Below are positions 8,990 to 18,711 of a DNA stretch of 64,000 bases, piece after piece. The DNA comes from Litchfieldia alkalitelluris. Lineage in GTDB: Bacteria > Bacillota > Bacilli > Bacillales > Bacillaceae_L. Location: contig NZ_KV917374.1 of assembly GCF_002019645.1 (NCBI RefSeq), positions 1,748,696-1,812,695 on the forward strand. The letters run 5' to 3'. The stretch's first letter is position 1, and each line of letters opens with the position of its first letter. The notes below the pieces were generated by a model. That model was not told where the DNA came from, searched no databases, and saw nothing but the letters and a program-made list of their open reading frames with translations. The position numbers were made by a program, and so were the translations under genes.

Positions 8990-10404
8990 GGGGTTTGGTT
9001 CACCACCACTCGTTTACGTTTGGACTTAGCAAATATTTTTCCCGGATTCATAATATTATTTGGATCAAAAGCCTTTTTAATAGCAGACATTGCTGAAATA
9101 CCCTCTTCACCAAGTTTTAAATATAAATAAGGAGCCTTCATAGCACCTACGCCATGCTCCCCAGTAATCGTTCCACCTAGAGCAACTGCTTTCTCAAAAA
9201 TCTTTTCAAACGCCTTTTCAACACGTTCAATTTCTTCCTTATTTCGAACATCTGTTAAACAGGTGGGGTGAAGATTTCCATCCCCTGCATGACCGAACGT
9301 ACAGATTTCTAAGTCATATTCTTTTGCAATCTCATTAATTACTTTTACCATTTTTGCAATTTCTGACCTAGGGACAGTAGCATCCTCTAAAATGGTTGTG
9401 GGCTTTAATCGTGCAAGGGCAGATAACGCAGATCTCCTCGCTGTACGTAATTCATCAGCTTCCTTTTCGGATTGAGCTACTTTCACTTCAACAGCATGAT
9501 TTTCCTTACAGATGAAAGAGATTTTTTCAATATCATTTTCAACCGATGCTCTTTCTCCGTCTTGTTCGATGAGTAAGACGGCTTTTACATTGGTAGGAAG
9601 TCCAATTTGTGAGAAATCCTCAACTACTTTAAGTGTAGGCTGGTCTAAAAATTCTAAGGTAGTAGGAATGATTTTATTTGCAATAATCTTTGAGACGGTT
9701 CTTGCTGCTGCATCCATATCCTGATAGAGGGCAAGTATTGTTTTTTTTGTTTCAGGCATTGGAACAAGTTTTAATGTAGCCTCTGTGATGATTCCTAATG
9801 TTCCTTCAGATCCAACAAAAAGCCGCGTTAAATCATATCCAGCAACATCTTTTGCTAATTTCCCACCCGTTCGAATGATATCGCCATTGGGTAACACCAC
9901 TTCAAGGCCTAACACATAATCCCTGGTTACTCCGTATTTTAGTCCCCTTAATCCTCCGGAGTTTTCATTTATGTTTCCACCAATTTGGGAGATTTTCATG
10001 GAGCTAGGATCTGGTGGATAAAATAATCCCTTTGCTTCAACAGCCTTCATTAGCTCAAGCGTATTAACCCCAGGCTGTGTGGTTACAGTTAAGTTCTCTT
10101 CATCAATTTCAAGAATTTTATTAAAATGGTTGAACAATAGCACAATTCCACCCTTAAGTGGTGTTGTTCCTGCACTTAAATTTGTACCAGATCCTCTTGG
10201 GACAACCGGAATTTTTTCTTGATTACACAACTTGAGAATCTGGGAGACTTCTTTTTTATTTCGAGGAGAGATAATGGCGTCTGGCATCGCTTGGAATTGC
10301 GGGGTAGCATCATAGGAATAGGCTAGTTTACTGACATTGGAATCCTTGAAATTTTCTGCTCCCACCAATTTTATCAAACGTCTCTTTATCAACTCAGGTA
10401 ACAT
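8986..10404 (-). CDS. glcD: Glycolate oxidase FAD subunit GlcD
   Basis: Flavin-linked 2-hydroxy-acid dehydrogenase. An FAD-binding PCMH/type 4 domain is present, with VPRGSGTNLSAG (about residues 70-81) and the GG-rich segment PSSMKISQIGGN. The C-terminal FAD-linked oxidase domain ends with the characteristic GEHGVGAMK and DPNNIMNPGK. The length of about 472 aa matches GlcD. ATG 10404 fits the AAGGAGA ribosome site (spacing about seven); the ATG at 10410 would leave almost no spacing. First gene of a two-gene operon with glcF. It could act on lactate or another 2-hydroxy acid; glycolate is inferred from the pairing with GlcF. Confidence 0.93.
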   Translation of the reverse strand: MLPELIKRRLIKLVGAENFKDSNVSKLAYSYDATPQFQAMPDAIISPRNKKEVSQILKLCNQEKIPVVPRGSGTNLSAGTTPLKGGIVLLFNHFNKILEIDEENLTVTTQPGVNTLELMKAVEAKGLFYPPDPSSMKISQIGGNINENSGGLRGLKYGVTRDYVLGLEVVLPNGDIIRTGGKLAKDVAGYDLTRLFVGSEGTLGIITEATLKLVPMPETKKTILALYQDMDAAARTVSKIIANKIIPTTLEFLDQPTLKVVEDFSQIGLPTNVKAVLLIEQDGERASVENDIEKISFICKENHAVEVKVAQSEKEADELRTARRSALSALARLKPTTILEDATVPRSEIAKMVKVINEIAKEYDLEICTFGHAGDGNLHPTCLTDVRNKEEIERVEKAFEKIFEKAVALGGTITGEHGVGAMKAPYLYLKLGEEGISAMSAIKKAFDPNNIMNPGKIFAKSKRKRVVVNQTP

Positions 10405-10650
10405 GAACATTCTCCTTCATTAAATTTCTATTTTACAAAAAAACTTTTAGACAGTCCTAATAAGAGTTGAATTGTAAATGAGCCTCGTCTAACACAATTT
10501 GGAAATGTTTTACTCTTAGTTTTATTGTAGTCCATATGAGAATGAGATGAATAGATGTTTATATTTAATAAATTTATGTGATTTTACGACATTGTAGGCT
10601 AGACTTCCATGCGAATGAGTATTTGCACCAAGAGAATGAAAATAGTGTAC
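10405..10650. other. Divergent intergenic region, no gene found
   Basis: Non-coding stretch between glcD and the repeat element at 10655. It must contain the glcDF promoter, but I see no convincing pair of -35/-10 boxes or operator palindrome. Confidence 0.4.
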
Positions 10651-10654
10651 TCAC

Positions 10655-10792
10655 TAACTGTGGAATGAGCGGTGAGCCGCTTGACTCCTGCGTGATATAG
10701 CGGTCACGTGAGACCCCGCAGGAGTCAAAAGCGACGAGGAGGCACTCACGGACCGCCATGCGGCAAGCAGTGGATCGCAGCGATTGTAACTC
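10655..10792. repeat. GC-rich palindromic Bacillales-type repeat
   Basis: A locally GC-rich segment in an AT-rich region. A perfect 12-base stem TTGACTCCTGCG (10681-10692) / CGCAGGAGTCAA (10717-10728) encloses GTGAGACCCC. It is followed by GCGACGAGGAGGC, CTCACGGACCGCC and a GCGG...AGCAGTGGAT block. The order of these blocks matches, from memory, a dispersed structured repeat found in many copies in Bacillus and Oceanobacillus genomes. It has no protein-coding signature. A 77-codon open frame across it (10708-10941) is a by-product. Confidence 0.7.
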
Positions 10793-10954
10793 TGCTAATT
10801 AAGTATTTACAGGCTAGCCATCGATATCATAAATGGTTCATTTCTAAACAATTATTGTTAAGAAAGAACATTGTGACCAAAAATTTCAAATGCTACGATG
10901 AAATAAGAGATACTGTGGGATTGCCACAAGCCTATTGTTAGGAGGGACCATAGA

Positions 10955-12094
10955 TTGATTAAACTAAAAGGAATAACATGGAATCATAGTCGGGGTTATA
11001 CATCGGTTGTAGCAACTGCACAACGGTTTATGGAATTAAATCCAGGTGTTGAGATATCGTGGGATAAAAGATCGTTACAAGAATTTGCAGATTATCCAAT
11101 TGACATTTTAGCTAATGAATATGACTTATTAGTGATTGATCATCCATGGGCTGGTTTTGCAGCAAATAAAGGAGTTCTTGTCAGATTAGAAGAACATTTG
11201 CCTGATGAATATCTTAAGGATCAGAAAGAGAATTCTGTTGGAAAATCCTATGAAAGCTATAATTTTAACGGATTTCAGAGTGCTCTTGTGATTGATGCTG
11301 CAACACCTATTGCTGCATATCGACCGGATTTAATTCAAAAAGAAAATATACCAACAACTTGGGAACAACTAATAAGTTTAGCGAAAGAGAAGAAAGTTGC
11401 TTATGCGGGGTTTCCTATTAATTGCCTTATGGATTTTTACATGGTGGCTGGAACTCTAGGTGGGACATTATTTGATAGTCATCAAGTTGTTAATGAAGAC
11501 ACTGGTATACAAGCGCTAGAGAAAATGAGAGAACTTGCTAGTTATTGTACGAAAGAAATGTTTACTTGGGAGCCAATTAAAGTGTATGAAGTGATGTCTT
11601 CTACTAACGATATTTACTATTGTCCATTTGCTTATGGCTATTCAAATTATTCTAGAAAAGGTTATGCAAAAAATATATTAATATCAACAGATTTAGTTGA
11701 ACTAGAGGGAAGTAAACTTGAATCTACGTTGGGTGGAACTGGATTAGCCATTTCAAATAAGTGTGAAAATCTAGATCAGGCTATTGAATATGTGAAATAT
11801 ACAGCATCACCAGAAATCCAAAGTACATTGTTTTTTGAAAGTGGTGGGCAACCAGGTCATAGACAAGCATGGATAGATGAGGAGGTCAATCGCCGTTCCT
11901 TTAACTATTTTAAAAACACTTTACCAGTATTAGATCGTGCTTATTTAAGACCACGTTATAGTGGCTATTTCCATTTCCAAGATAATGGTGGGGATATTGT
12001 TCAAAATTACCTCAGATATGGAGGAAATGTTAAAACCGTATTGGAGAAATTAAACAAGTTGTATCACGAATCTTTACAGGGTGAAAGAGTATGA
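10955..12094 (+). CDS. Solute-binding-fold protein without a signal peptide
   Basis: The sequence reads as an extracellular solute-binding protein family 1 fold (sugar/ABC transporter type): an early [10 protein letters not shown] strand, PAYRPD-like and TTWEQL segments, and a C-terminal [12 protein letters not shown] helix. However, it begins directly with mature-protein sequence, with no signal peptide, lipobox or membrane helix, so it should stay in the cytosol. TTG is the start, eight bases after GGAGGG. Its stop overlaps the ATG of the first CoA-transferase by four bases, so production of the two is coupled. No permease or ATPase lies in this operon. I infer an intracellular ligand-binding or enzymatic role with the CoA-transferases rather than transport. 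Length 379 aa. Confidence 0.75.
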   Translation: MIKLKGITWNHSRGYTSVVATAQRFMELNPGVEISWDKRSLQEFADYPIDILANEYDLLVIDHPWAGFAANKGVLVRLEEHLPDEYLKDQKENSVGKSYESYNFNGFQSALVIDAATPIAAYRPDLIQKENIPTTWEQLISLAKEKKVAYAGFPINCLMDFYMVAGTLGGTLFDSHQVVNEDTGIQALEKMRELASYCTKEMFTWEPIKVYEVMSSTNDIYYCPFAYGYSNYSRKGYAKNILISTDLVELEGSKLESTLGGTGLAISNKCENLDQAIEYVKYTASPEIQSTLFFESGGQPGHRQAWIDEEVNRRSFNYFKNTLPVLDRAYLRPRYSGYFHFQDNGGDIVQNYLRYGGNVKTVLEKLNKLYHESLQGERV

Positions 12095-13254
12095 AACCAC
12101 TAGAGGGATTACTGGTATTAGATTTCAGCCAATTTTTATCAGGACCATCTGCAGCACTTAGACTTGCTGATCTTGGTGCTAGAGTGATCAAGATTGAACG
12201 ACCTGGGATAGGTGATTTGAGTCGTAAGTTAGCCTTAAAAAATATATTTATCGATAATGATAGTATTGTCTTTCATGCCATTAATCGAAACAAAGAGAGT
12301 TTTACAGCAAATTTAAAAGATCCGAATGATTTAGAAAAAGTAAAAAAATTAATTACTCACGCTGATGTATTGATTGAAAACTTTCGACCTGGAGTAATGA
12401 ATAAAATCGGTTTAGATTATCAATCTGTTAAACAATTAAACCCTAGAATCATATATGGAAGTGTGACAGGTTATGGCAAAGAGGGACCGTGGAAACAAAA
12501 GCCTGGGCAGGATTTATTAATCCAATCGATATCTGGTTTGACTTGGCTTAATGGTGATAGTGACCAACCCCCGGTACCATTTGGATTATCTGTTGCGGAT
12601 ATGTTTACAGGTGCACACCTTGTCCAAGGAATTTTAGCTTGCTTAATCAGACGGTCCAAAACAAAAGAAGGTGGCCTAGTAGAGGTGAGTTTATTAGAGT
12701 CCATGTTGGATATGCAATTTGAGGTTCTTTCAACTCATCTAAATGATGGAGGACATCCACCTAAAAGGAGTAGGATCAATAATGCACATGCTTATTTAGG
12801 GGCTCCATACGGAATTTATGAAACGAAGGATGGCTTTATTGCCCTTGCGATGGGTTCAATCACAAGGCTAGGAGAATTACTTGAATGTGAGGAATTGGCA
12901 AAGGACTCAGGTTCACATACTTGGTTTGAACGAAGAGATGAAATTAAAACCATCTTGGTAAACTATCTTAAAAGAGAATCGACATCAGTCTGGCTAGCAA
13001 AATTAGAAGCGGGAAATTTCTGGTGTGCAGATGTCTACAATTGGGACCAACTGTTTGGACATGATGGATTCAAAGTGTTACAGATGGTACAAAACATTGA
13101 TCGACCTAATTCAAATGTGATAAGAACGACAAGATGTCCAATAAGAATCAATCGAGAAAAGTTATTTTCTAGCAAAGCCTCTCCAAAACTAGGAGAAGAC
13201 ACAGATAGAATTACCGAAGAATTCAAATTGCAGTCAAAGGTGGAAAAAGCATGA
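12091..13254 (+). CDS. Class III (CaiB/BaiF) CoA-transferase, copy 1
   Basis: Family III CoA-transferase that would move CoA between an acyl-CoA donor and a carboxylic acid. Family signs are the opening [51 protein letters not shown] and [12 protein letters not shown]. The catalytic Asp is in [10 protein letters not shown], residue 170, equivalent to Asp169 of formyl-CoA transferase. Length is 387 aa, slightly short but complete. It overlaps the gene on each side by four bases (ATGA). The next gene is a close paralogue, so the two may form an interlocked heterodimer. The acid substrate is unknown; neighbouring sugar-acid enzymes suggest a hydroxylated acid. Confidence 0.88.
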   Translation: MKPLEGLLVLDFSQFLSGPSAALRLADLGARVIKIERPGIGDLSRKLALKNIFIDNDSIVFHAINRNKESFTANLKDPNDLEKVKKLITHADVLIENFRPGVMNKIGLDYQSVKQLNPRIIYGSVTGYGKEGPWKQKPGQDLLIQSISGLTWLNGDSDQPPVPFGLSVADMFTGAHLVQGILACLIRRSKTKEGGLVEVSLLESMLDMQFEVLSTHLNDGGHPPKRSRINNAHAYLGAPYGIYETKDGFIALAMGSITRLGELLECEELAKDSGSHTWFERRDEIKTILVNYLKRESTSVWLAKLEAGNFWCADVYNWDQLFGHDGFKVLQMVQNIDRPNSNVIRTTRCPIRINREKLFSSKASPKLGEDTDRITEEFKLQSKVEKA

Positions 13255-14405
13255 TGAAACAAACTAAACCATTAGAAGGATTACTAGTGCTAGATTTTAG
13301 TCAATTCCTTTCTGGACCATCTGCTGCATTACGATTATCAGACTTAGGAGCACGTGTGATTAAAATAGAGAAACCTGAAAGCGGTGACATTTGTCGTTCT
13401 CTTTATATTTCAAACCTCGAGTTAGACGGAGATAGTACTCTATTCCACTCAATAAATAGAAATAAGGAAGGCTTTTCATTAGATTTAAAAGATAATGATA
13501 GTCGAGTAGTGTTAGAACAACTGATTTCCAAAGCCGATGTTTTAGTAGAAAACTTTCGGCCAGGTGTGATGGAAAGACTAAATTTAGATTATGAAACAGT
13601 CAAAAAAATAAATCCGGAAATCATTTATGGTGAAATTACAGGATATGGGTACGAAGGGCCATGGAAAGATAAGATTGGCCAGGATCTGCTATTACAGTCT
13701 CTTTCAGGGATTAGTTATACAAATGGTGATGCTAACCAACCTCCTTTACCCCTTGGACTATCAATTGTCGATATGATTGCTGGTGTCCAACTAGTCCAAG
13801 GAATATTGGCAAGCTTAGTAAGAAGGTCGATTTCTGGAATGGGATGCTATGTTCAAGTAAGTCTTTTAGAAGCAGTACTAGATTTGCAATTTGAAGTACT
13901 GACCACATATATGAATGATGATTTTCAATTACCAGAGAGAAGCTCAGTTAATAATGCGAATGTTTACCTAGGTGCTCCATATGGGATTTATGAAACTCAA
14001 AATGGTCATATCGCCTTAGCAATGGGTTCGATTATAGAGCTTGCTGAATTAATTCACTGTGAAAGATTAAAAGAGTTTAAGAAACCAAAGCAATGGTTTG
14101 ATGAGAGAGATCAAATTAAATCAATATTAAAAGAACACTTGAAAACGGATACAACAAAGTATTGGCTCTCACTCCTTGAACCTGCTGATTTTTGGTGTGC
14201 TGAAGTGATGACATGGAAGAAACTACTGGAACATGAGGGGTTTAAAGTTTTAGATATGATCCAAAAAATTTATCGTGAAAATGGTATGAGTATGTTAACA
14301 ACGAGGTGTCCGATTCGAATTGATGGTCAAATCTATAAATCTGAAATCGGATCACCAACGATTGGTCAACATAATCAATCTATACTCGATGAACTAAGTT
14401 CATAG
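13251..14405 (+). CDS. Class III (CaiB/BaiF) CoA-transferase, copy 2
   Basis: Paralogue of the preceding gene across its whole length (about half the residues identical by eye), with the same order of motifs: [43 protein letters not shown] and [12 protein letters not shown]. The catalytic Asp is retained in [10 protein letters not shown] (residue 174), so both copies look active. The start overlaps the previous stop by four bases, and the stop codon lies 18 bases before the amidohydrolase ATG. Retention of two intact catalytic copies side by side suggests either different substrates or a heterodimer. Confidence 0.88.
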   Translation: MMKQTKPLEGLLVLDFSQFLSGPSAALRLSDLGARVIKIEKPESGDICRSLYISNLELDGDSTLFHSINRNKEGFSLDLKDNDSRVVLEQLISKADVLVENFRPGVMERLNLDYETVKKINPEIIYGEITGYGYEGPWKDKIGQDLLLQSLSGISYTNGDANQPPLPLGLSIVDMIAGVQLVQGILASLVRRSISGMGCYVQVSLLEAVLDLQFEVLTTYMNDDFQLPERSSVNNANVYLGAPYGIYETQNGHIALAMGSIIELAELIHCERLKEFKKPKQWFDERDQIKSILKEHLKTDTTKYWLSLLEPADFWCAEVMTWKKLLEHEGFKVLDMIQKIYRENGMSMLTTRCPIRIDGQIYKSEIGSPTIGQHNQSILDELSS

Positions 14406-14423
14406 TTGAAAGGAAGAGGTGTA

Positions 14424-15257
14424 ATGATTGTTGATTCGCATCAGCATTTCTGGAATTTTAACTGGTTGCCTTATTCGTGGCCAACGAAAAATGAAGCATC
14501 TATTTTTCGTACGATTGAAGCGCCAGAGCTAGAGTCTTTGTTGAAGGAAGCGGGAATTGATAAAACCGTGATTGTCCAAGCAGATGACTCTTATGCAGAT
14601 ACCGTTTATATGCTAGAGACGGCAAAGAGATTTGATTGGGTAGCTGGTGTTGTTGGTTGGGTTCCACTAGATCAGCCAGATGAAGCAAAAGCTAAATTAG
14701 CAGAGTATAGTAAGAATCCTCTTTTTAAAGGAGTAAGACCTCTAATTCATACGTACGATGACCCGGACTGGATTGTACAAGATCAGGTAATCGAGGGATT
14801 AAAGATATTAGCATCCTTTGACTTAACGTTTGATTTAGTGGCGATTTTTCCTAACCACTTAAAACATGCAACAACCATTGCTGAAAAGGTACCTAATTTA
14901 AAGATGGTAATCGATCACTTAGCAAAACCACCTATTAAAGACAAAGCTATTGAACCATGGGCAGAACAGATTCGTAAAGCAGCAAGTTATCCTAATGTGT
15001 ACGCTAAAATATCAGGCCTCAATACTGCAGCAGACCCAGAAACTTGGTCAGGATCTGATTTTAAACCATATATAGATGAGGCAATTCGTTGCTTTGGAGC
15101 CGAACGATTAATGTTTGGTAGTGACTGGCCAGTAGCAAATTTAGCAGGTGATTATTTAAAAGTTTGGACGGAAACGAACAAGGCGTTAGACGGAAAAACT
15201 CAAGAACAAGTTAAAGCGATTTTAGGCGAGACAGCTATTAAGTTTTATAACTTATAG
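14424..15257 (+). CDS. Amidohydrolase-2 family lactonase-like hydrolase
   Basis: Metal-dependent TIM-barrel hydrolase of the amidohydrolase_2 family, which includes L-fuconolactonase, L-rhamnonolactonase and 4-sulfomuconolactonase. Visible are the HxH metal motif in VDSHQHFW at the N-terminus, the strand end VIDHLAKPP carrying a conserved His, KISGL, and the terminal Asp in FGSDWPV. About 277 aa from ATG 14424, which follows AGGAAGAGG with about five bases; a TTG at 14406 lacks a ribosome site. In this operon it would most simply open a sugar lactone made by the dehydrogenase encoded downstream. The exact sugar cannot be read from sequence. Confidence 0.85.
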   Translation: MIVDSHQHFWNFNWLPYSWPTKNEASIFRTIEAPELESLLKEAGIDKTVIVQADDSYADTVYMLETAKRFDWVAGVVGWVPLDQPDEAKAKLAEYSKNPLFKGVRPLIHTYDDPDWIVQDQVIEGLKILASFDLTFDLVAIFPNHLKHATTIAEKVPNLKMVIDHLAKPPIKDKAIEPWAEQIRKAASYPNVYAKISGLNTAADPETWSGSDFKPYIDEAIRCFGAERLMFGSDWPVANLAGDYLKVWTETNKALDGKTQEQVKAILGETAIKFYNL

Positions 15258-15270
15258 GGAGGGGTTTAAT

Positions 15271-15714
15271 ATGAGTAAAACTATTTATTATGAAGAGTAT
15301 GAACTAGGGTCAAAAAGAGAAACAACCGGTAGGACGATTACTGAAACGGATATTGTGCTTCATGCTGGTCAAACAGGTGATTTTTTCCCTCATCATATGG
15401 ATGCGGAATGGTGTAAGACAACTGAATTTAAACAGCGAATTGCTCACGGGACACTCATCTTTTCTGTTGGGATAGGCATGACTGCAGATGTCATTAATCC
15501 GGTCGCGTTTTCCTATGGATATGATCGTTTGAGGTTTATCAAACCTGTTTTTATAAACGATACCATTAAAGTGACTGTTACGATTACAGAAAAGAGAGAA
15601 TATAAACGCCCTTCACATGGTTTTGTAGTGGAATTAGTAGAGGTGTTCAACCAGAAGGGTGAAACCGTCTTAATTTGTGAGCATTTGCTATTAGTTGAAA
15701 AAAAATCACAGTGA
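15271..15714 (+). CDS. MaoC-type (R)-specific enoyl-CoA hydratase/dehydratase
   Basis: Single hot-dog-fold domain of the MaoC family, 147 aa. The hydratase signature is present: D.FFPHHMD (Asp and His, about residues 37-43) and then RIAHGTL (about 61-67). Members add or remove water on acyl-CoA thioesters, so with the two CoA-transferases upstream it probably acts on the CoA ester they make. ATG follows GGGAGGGG with about six bases, and the gene lies 13 bases from the amidohydrolase. Cytosolic. Some family members hydrate free acids or have only structural roles, so the direction and substrate are inference. Confidence 0.85.
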   Translation: MSKTIYYEEYELGSKRETTGRTITETDIVLHAGQTGDFFPHHMDAEWCKTTEFKQRIAHGTLIFSVGIGMTADVINPVAFSYGYDRLRFIKPVFINDTIKVTVTITEKREYKRPSHGFVVELVEVFNQKGETVLICEHLLLVEKKSQ

Positions 15715-15732
15715 CAAAGAAGGTGAATTTCA

Positions 15733-16818
15733 TTGGAGAAGACGTGGTTAGATTTAGATTATAAGCCAAGGCTACCAAACAATCTGCGTAGAGGAATCGG
15801 TATTATTGGTGCAGGAGAAATTGTTAGAGAGGCGCATCTTCCAGCGTACCAAATGGCTGGATTTAATGTGGTTGCAATTACGAATCGAACACGGAAAAAA
15901 GCAGAAGAATTGGCGGAACGCTTTGATATTGCACATGTGTATGAAACAGCAGAAGAGGTAATCAATGATCCACATGTTGAAATTGTAGATATTGCCGTAA
16001 CTGCCGATTTACAACCTGAAATTGTTGAACTAGCTGCGAAGGCAGGTAAACATGTTTTATGTCAAAAACCACTAGGAGACACAATCGAATCAGCCAGGAA
16101 AATTGTCAGCTTATGCAAGGAGTATAACATTAAAGGAGCAGTCAATCAGCAAATGAGGTGGACACCTGGGATTAGGGCTAGTAAAACCATTATCGAACGT
16201 GGATGGTTGGGAGAATTAACACAGGCAAGTATTCAAGTAAATGTGTTAACTCAATTTGAGAATTGGCCGTTTTTAAAAGAAATCGATACATTAGAAATCA
16301 TGTATCATAGCATTCACTATATGGATTCCATTCGCTTTTTATATGGAACTCCTGAATACATTTATGCGGACGGTGCAAGATATCCAGGCCAACAAGTAAA
16401 AGGTGAAACGAGAACAATGATTCATATGAAATTTCCAAATGATACAAGAGGTCATATCCATGATAATCATAATAACTGGGCCAACCAAGAAGATTGGTAC
16501 GCTACATTTCGCTTTGAAGGCACTGATGGAATCATTAAAGGGACAAATGGTGCCCTGTACAATTATCCAGTTGGGAAAGAAGATACGCTTAGTTTTATCT
16601 CGAAAAAAATTGACCCAAGCTATTGGTTTACTCCTAAACTAAGTGGTAAGTGGTTTCCACATGCATTCATGGGAACTATGGGTGAGTTAATGAGAGCAAT
16701 CGAAGAAGACACACAACCTGAAAATAGTGTGGAAGATAATATCAAAACATTGCAAATGGTATTTGCTGCATATCAGTCAATGAAAGAGAATCGCCCAGTT
16801 TTTGTTGATAGTATTTAA
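15733..16818 (+). CDS. Gfo/Idh/MocA family NAD(P)-dependent sugar dehydrogenase
   Basis: Two-domain oxidoreductase of 361 aa. The N-terminal Rossmann motif is GIIGAGEIVREAH (about residues 23-35), and CQKPLGDT corresponds to the family EKPxA/G motif with Gln in place of Glu. The C-terminal beta-sheet domain contains the substrate-facing HSIHYMDSIR. Start is TTG with AAGGTGA upstream. It would oxidise a sugar or sugar-acid hydroxyl (or act as a dehydratase-like member). Gene order suggests it works with the lactonase-like amidohydrolase and the SDR downstream. No signal peptide. Confidence 0.87.
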   Translation: MEKTWLDLDYKPRLPNNLRRGIGIIGAGEIVREAHLPAYQMAGFNVVAITNRTRKKAEELAERFDIAHVYETAEEVINDPHVEIVDIAVTADLQPEIVELAAKAGKHVLCQKPLGDTIESARKIVSLCKEYNIKGAVNQQMRWTPGIRASKTIIERGWLGELTQASIQVNVLTQFENWPFLKEIDTLEIMYHSIHYMDSIRFLYGTPEYIYADGARYPGQQVKGETRTMIHMKFPNDTRGHIHDNHNNWANQEDWYATFRFEGTDGIIKGTNGALYNYPVGKEDTLSFISKKIDPSYWFTPKLSGKWFPHAFMGTMGELMRAIEEDTQPENSVEDNIKTLQMVFAAYQSMKENRPVFVDSI

Positions 16819-16852
16819 GATATATTTTTGACGAAGAAAGGAATGAACTAAC

Positions 16853-17725
16853 ATGAAATTAGTAACTTATGAAGTTAATGGAATAAAAGAAGTAGGGGTA
16901 ATTAAAGATCAGTCTGTTGTCTCTTTAAATAAATTATTAAAGAATGAAAACTTTACGATGATGAATCTAGTTGAAAAAGGGCTAGGTTTTATCAAGGAAA
17001 TTGAAACCCAAGTGGAAGAAGCAACACCTGATTATGATTTAGAGAGTGTTAGTTTGAAAGCTCCATTAGAGAGACCTAAAAAAGTAGTTTGTGTAGGGAA
17101 TAACTATATGGACCATTGCCGCGAGCAAAATGTCGAGCCACCAAAGAATCCATTGATTTTTTCGAAATGGTCCAGCTGCGTGGTCGGTTATAATGATGAA
17201 ATTATTTTGCCTGAAGAGTCGCAACAAGTTGACTATGAAGCTGAACTTGGTGTCATAATTGGTTATGAAGGCAAACATATTCCAAATAGCCAAGCATTAA
17301 ATTATATCTTTGGTTATGTTGCTGTAAATGATATCAGCGCAAGAGATGTTCAATTCTCTGATGGGCAATGGGTTCGTGGGAAGTCATATGATACGTTTAT
17401 CCCAATGGGACCATACATTTTAACAGCAGATGAAGTAGAAAATCCACAAAATCTAGCAATTAAGACGATTGTTAATGGAAAAGTACTACAAGATTCAAAT
17501 AGTAAGGAAATGATATTTGATACAGCTTATATTATATCTTACCTATCCAAAGGAATTACTTTTGAACCTGGAGATCTTATTGCAACTGGAACACCACACG
17601 GAGTTGGTGTATTTAGAAATCCGCAAGTTTTTCTTGAAGATGGAGACGAAGTTATTGTAGAAGTCGAGGGATTAGGGGCACTAAAAAATCCATGTGTACG
17701 CAGTAAAAAATTAATCGTTTCATAG
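16853..17725 (+). CDS. Fumarylacetoacetate hydrolase (FAH) family protein
   Basis: FAH-fold enzyme of 290 aa: a short N-terminal domain followed by the catalytic domain with CVGNNYMDHCRE, KWSSCVVG, DYEAELGVIIG (metal-binding Glu), NDISARDVQF (metal-binding Asp) and ATGTPHGVG. Members cleave or decarboxylate 2,4-diketo acids. In non-phosphorylating L-fucose and L-rhamnose pathways a close relative hydrolyses 2,4-diketo-3-deoxy-sugar acids. Together with the lactonase-like and dehydrogenase genes this supports a sugar-acid route ending in C2/C3 units. ATG has GAAAGGAATG upstream. The role in this operon is inference. Confidence 0.87.
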   Translation: MKLVTYEVNGIKEVGVIKDQSVVSLNKLLKNENFTMMNLVEKGLGFIKEIETQVEEATPDYDLESVSLKAPLERPKKVVCVGNNYMDHCREQNVEPPKNPLIFSKWSSCVVGYNDEIILPEESQQVDYEAELGVIIGYEGKHIPNSQALNYIFGYVAVNDISARDVQFSDGQWVRGKSYDTFIPMGPYILTADEVENPQNLAIKTIVNGKVLQDSNSKEMIFDTAYIISYLSKGITFEPGDLIATGTPHGVGVFRNPQVFLEDGDEVIVEVEGLGALKNPCVRSKKLIVS

Positions 17726-17809
17726 ACTAAAGCAAGTGGATCTCAGCGAATGGATCTTCGCTAACCAGGTTATTTCGGGGTAGACTATTTAAGTTAAAGG
17801 AATGATTTC

Positions 17810-18580
17810 ATGCGATTAATAGATAAGGTAACACTCATTACTGGTGCAGGTTCTGGTATTGGAAAAGAAACGGCTCTTTTATTTGCAAAAGAAGGAGCAA
17901 AAGTAATCGTTAATGATTTAAATGTCGAAGCAGGCCAACAGACAGTAGATGAAATTCTTTCACAAAACGGAATAGCTATTTTTATACAAGCAGATGTAAC
18001 GAATGAGAGTAATGTGGAAGAGTTAGTCGAAAAGAGCATGGATGAGTATGGTCAAATCGATGTACTTTTTAATAATGCCGGAATTAGTGGGGTTGGAGAA
18101 CTACACGAAATAGAACTCGATGACTGGAACAAAGTCATGAATGTCAATATCAATGGAGTCTTTCTCGTAACTAAACATGTTGTTCCAGTTATGATGCTGA
18201 AACAACAAGGCTCAATTATTAATATGTCTTCTTGTATAGCAGATATAGGATTAGCGAACCGAGCTTCCTATTCTGCAACAAAGGGAGCCATTTTATCATT
18301 AACTAAATCGATTCAAGTGGATTATGCCAAATATAATATAAGAGTAAATGCATTGATGCCAGGCACTATTTACACTCCATTTGTTGAAGATTATGTTAGT
18401 AAATCCAAAGATCCAGAGGCAACTGTTAATTCTATTAAAAGAAGACAGCTAAGTGATGAACTTGGTAAACCAATCGATGTCGCGTATGCGGCATTATACT
18501 TAGCTTCAGATGAATCGCAATTTATGATGGGATCTCCATTTATGATTGATGGTGGTGTGGTGAATGGGAAATTAAGTTGA
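17810..18580 (+). CDS. Short-chain dehydrogenase/reductase
   Basis: Classical SDR, 256 aa: TGAGSGIG cofactor-binding loop (about residues 11-18), NNAGISG, catalytic Ser in INMSSC, and YSATK catalytic Tyr/Lys (about 154-158). Asn/Asp at the end of the second strand (VNDLN) favours NAD over NADP. Such enzymes oxidise 3-deoxy-2-keto sugar acids in fucose- and rhamnose-type pathways, which fits the FAH gene just before it. The 84-base gap upstream holds a small hairpin (AGCGAA / TTCGCT, 17747-17764). Last gene of the operon; a terminator follows. Confidence 0.87.
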   Translation: MRLIDKVTLITGAGSGIGKETALLFAKEGAKVIVNDLNVEAGQQTVDEILSQNGIAIFIQADVTNESNVEELVEKSMDEYGQIDVLFNNAGISGVGELHEIELDDWNKVMNVNINGVFLVTKHVVPVMMLKQQGSIINMSSCIADIGLANRASYSATKGAILSLTKSIQVDYAKYNIRVNALMPGTIYTPFVEDYVSKSKDPEATVNSIKRRQLSDELGKPIDVAYAALYLASDESQFMMGSPFMIDGGVVNGKLS

Positions 18581-18606
18581 AATGTTGTCTATATGTGAAT
18601 AGTTGT

Positions 18607-18663
18607 AAAAATGACGAAGTTCGGATCTACTTGAAAGTTAAGAAGATCTACCTCGTCATTTTT
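18607..18663 (+). terminator. Terminator of the CoA-transferase operon
   Basis: Long interrupted stem with outer arms AAAAATGACGA and CGTCATTTTTT and inner arms GGATCT / AGATCT-like. It ends in a T-run and lies 26 bases after the SDR stop. Confidence 0.8.
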
Positions 18664-18711
18664 TATCTATCACATTCCATTTTTACTATGGCTAGTAGGG
18701 GAGGTTAGAAC

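Noticed and set aside
10708-10941. 77-codon plus-strand open frame beginning in the palindromic repeat
   Set aside because: Most of it translates a structured repeat and AT-rich spacer, with no ribosome site or protein-like composition.
10955-12094. Reading the solute-binding-fold gene as part of an ABC importer
   Set aside because: No signal peptide, permease or ATPase in the operon, so an importer role is not supported here.
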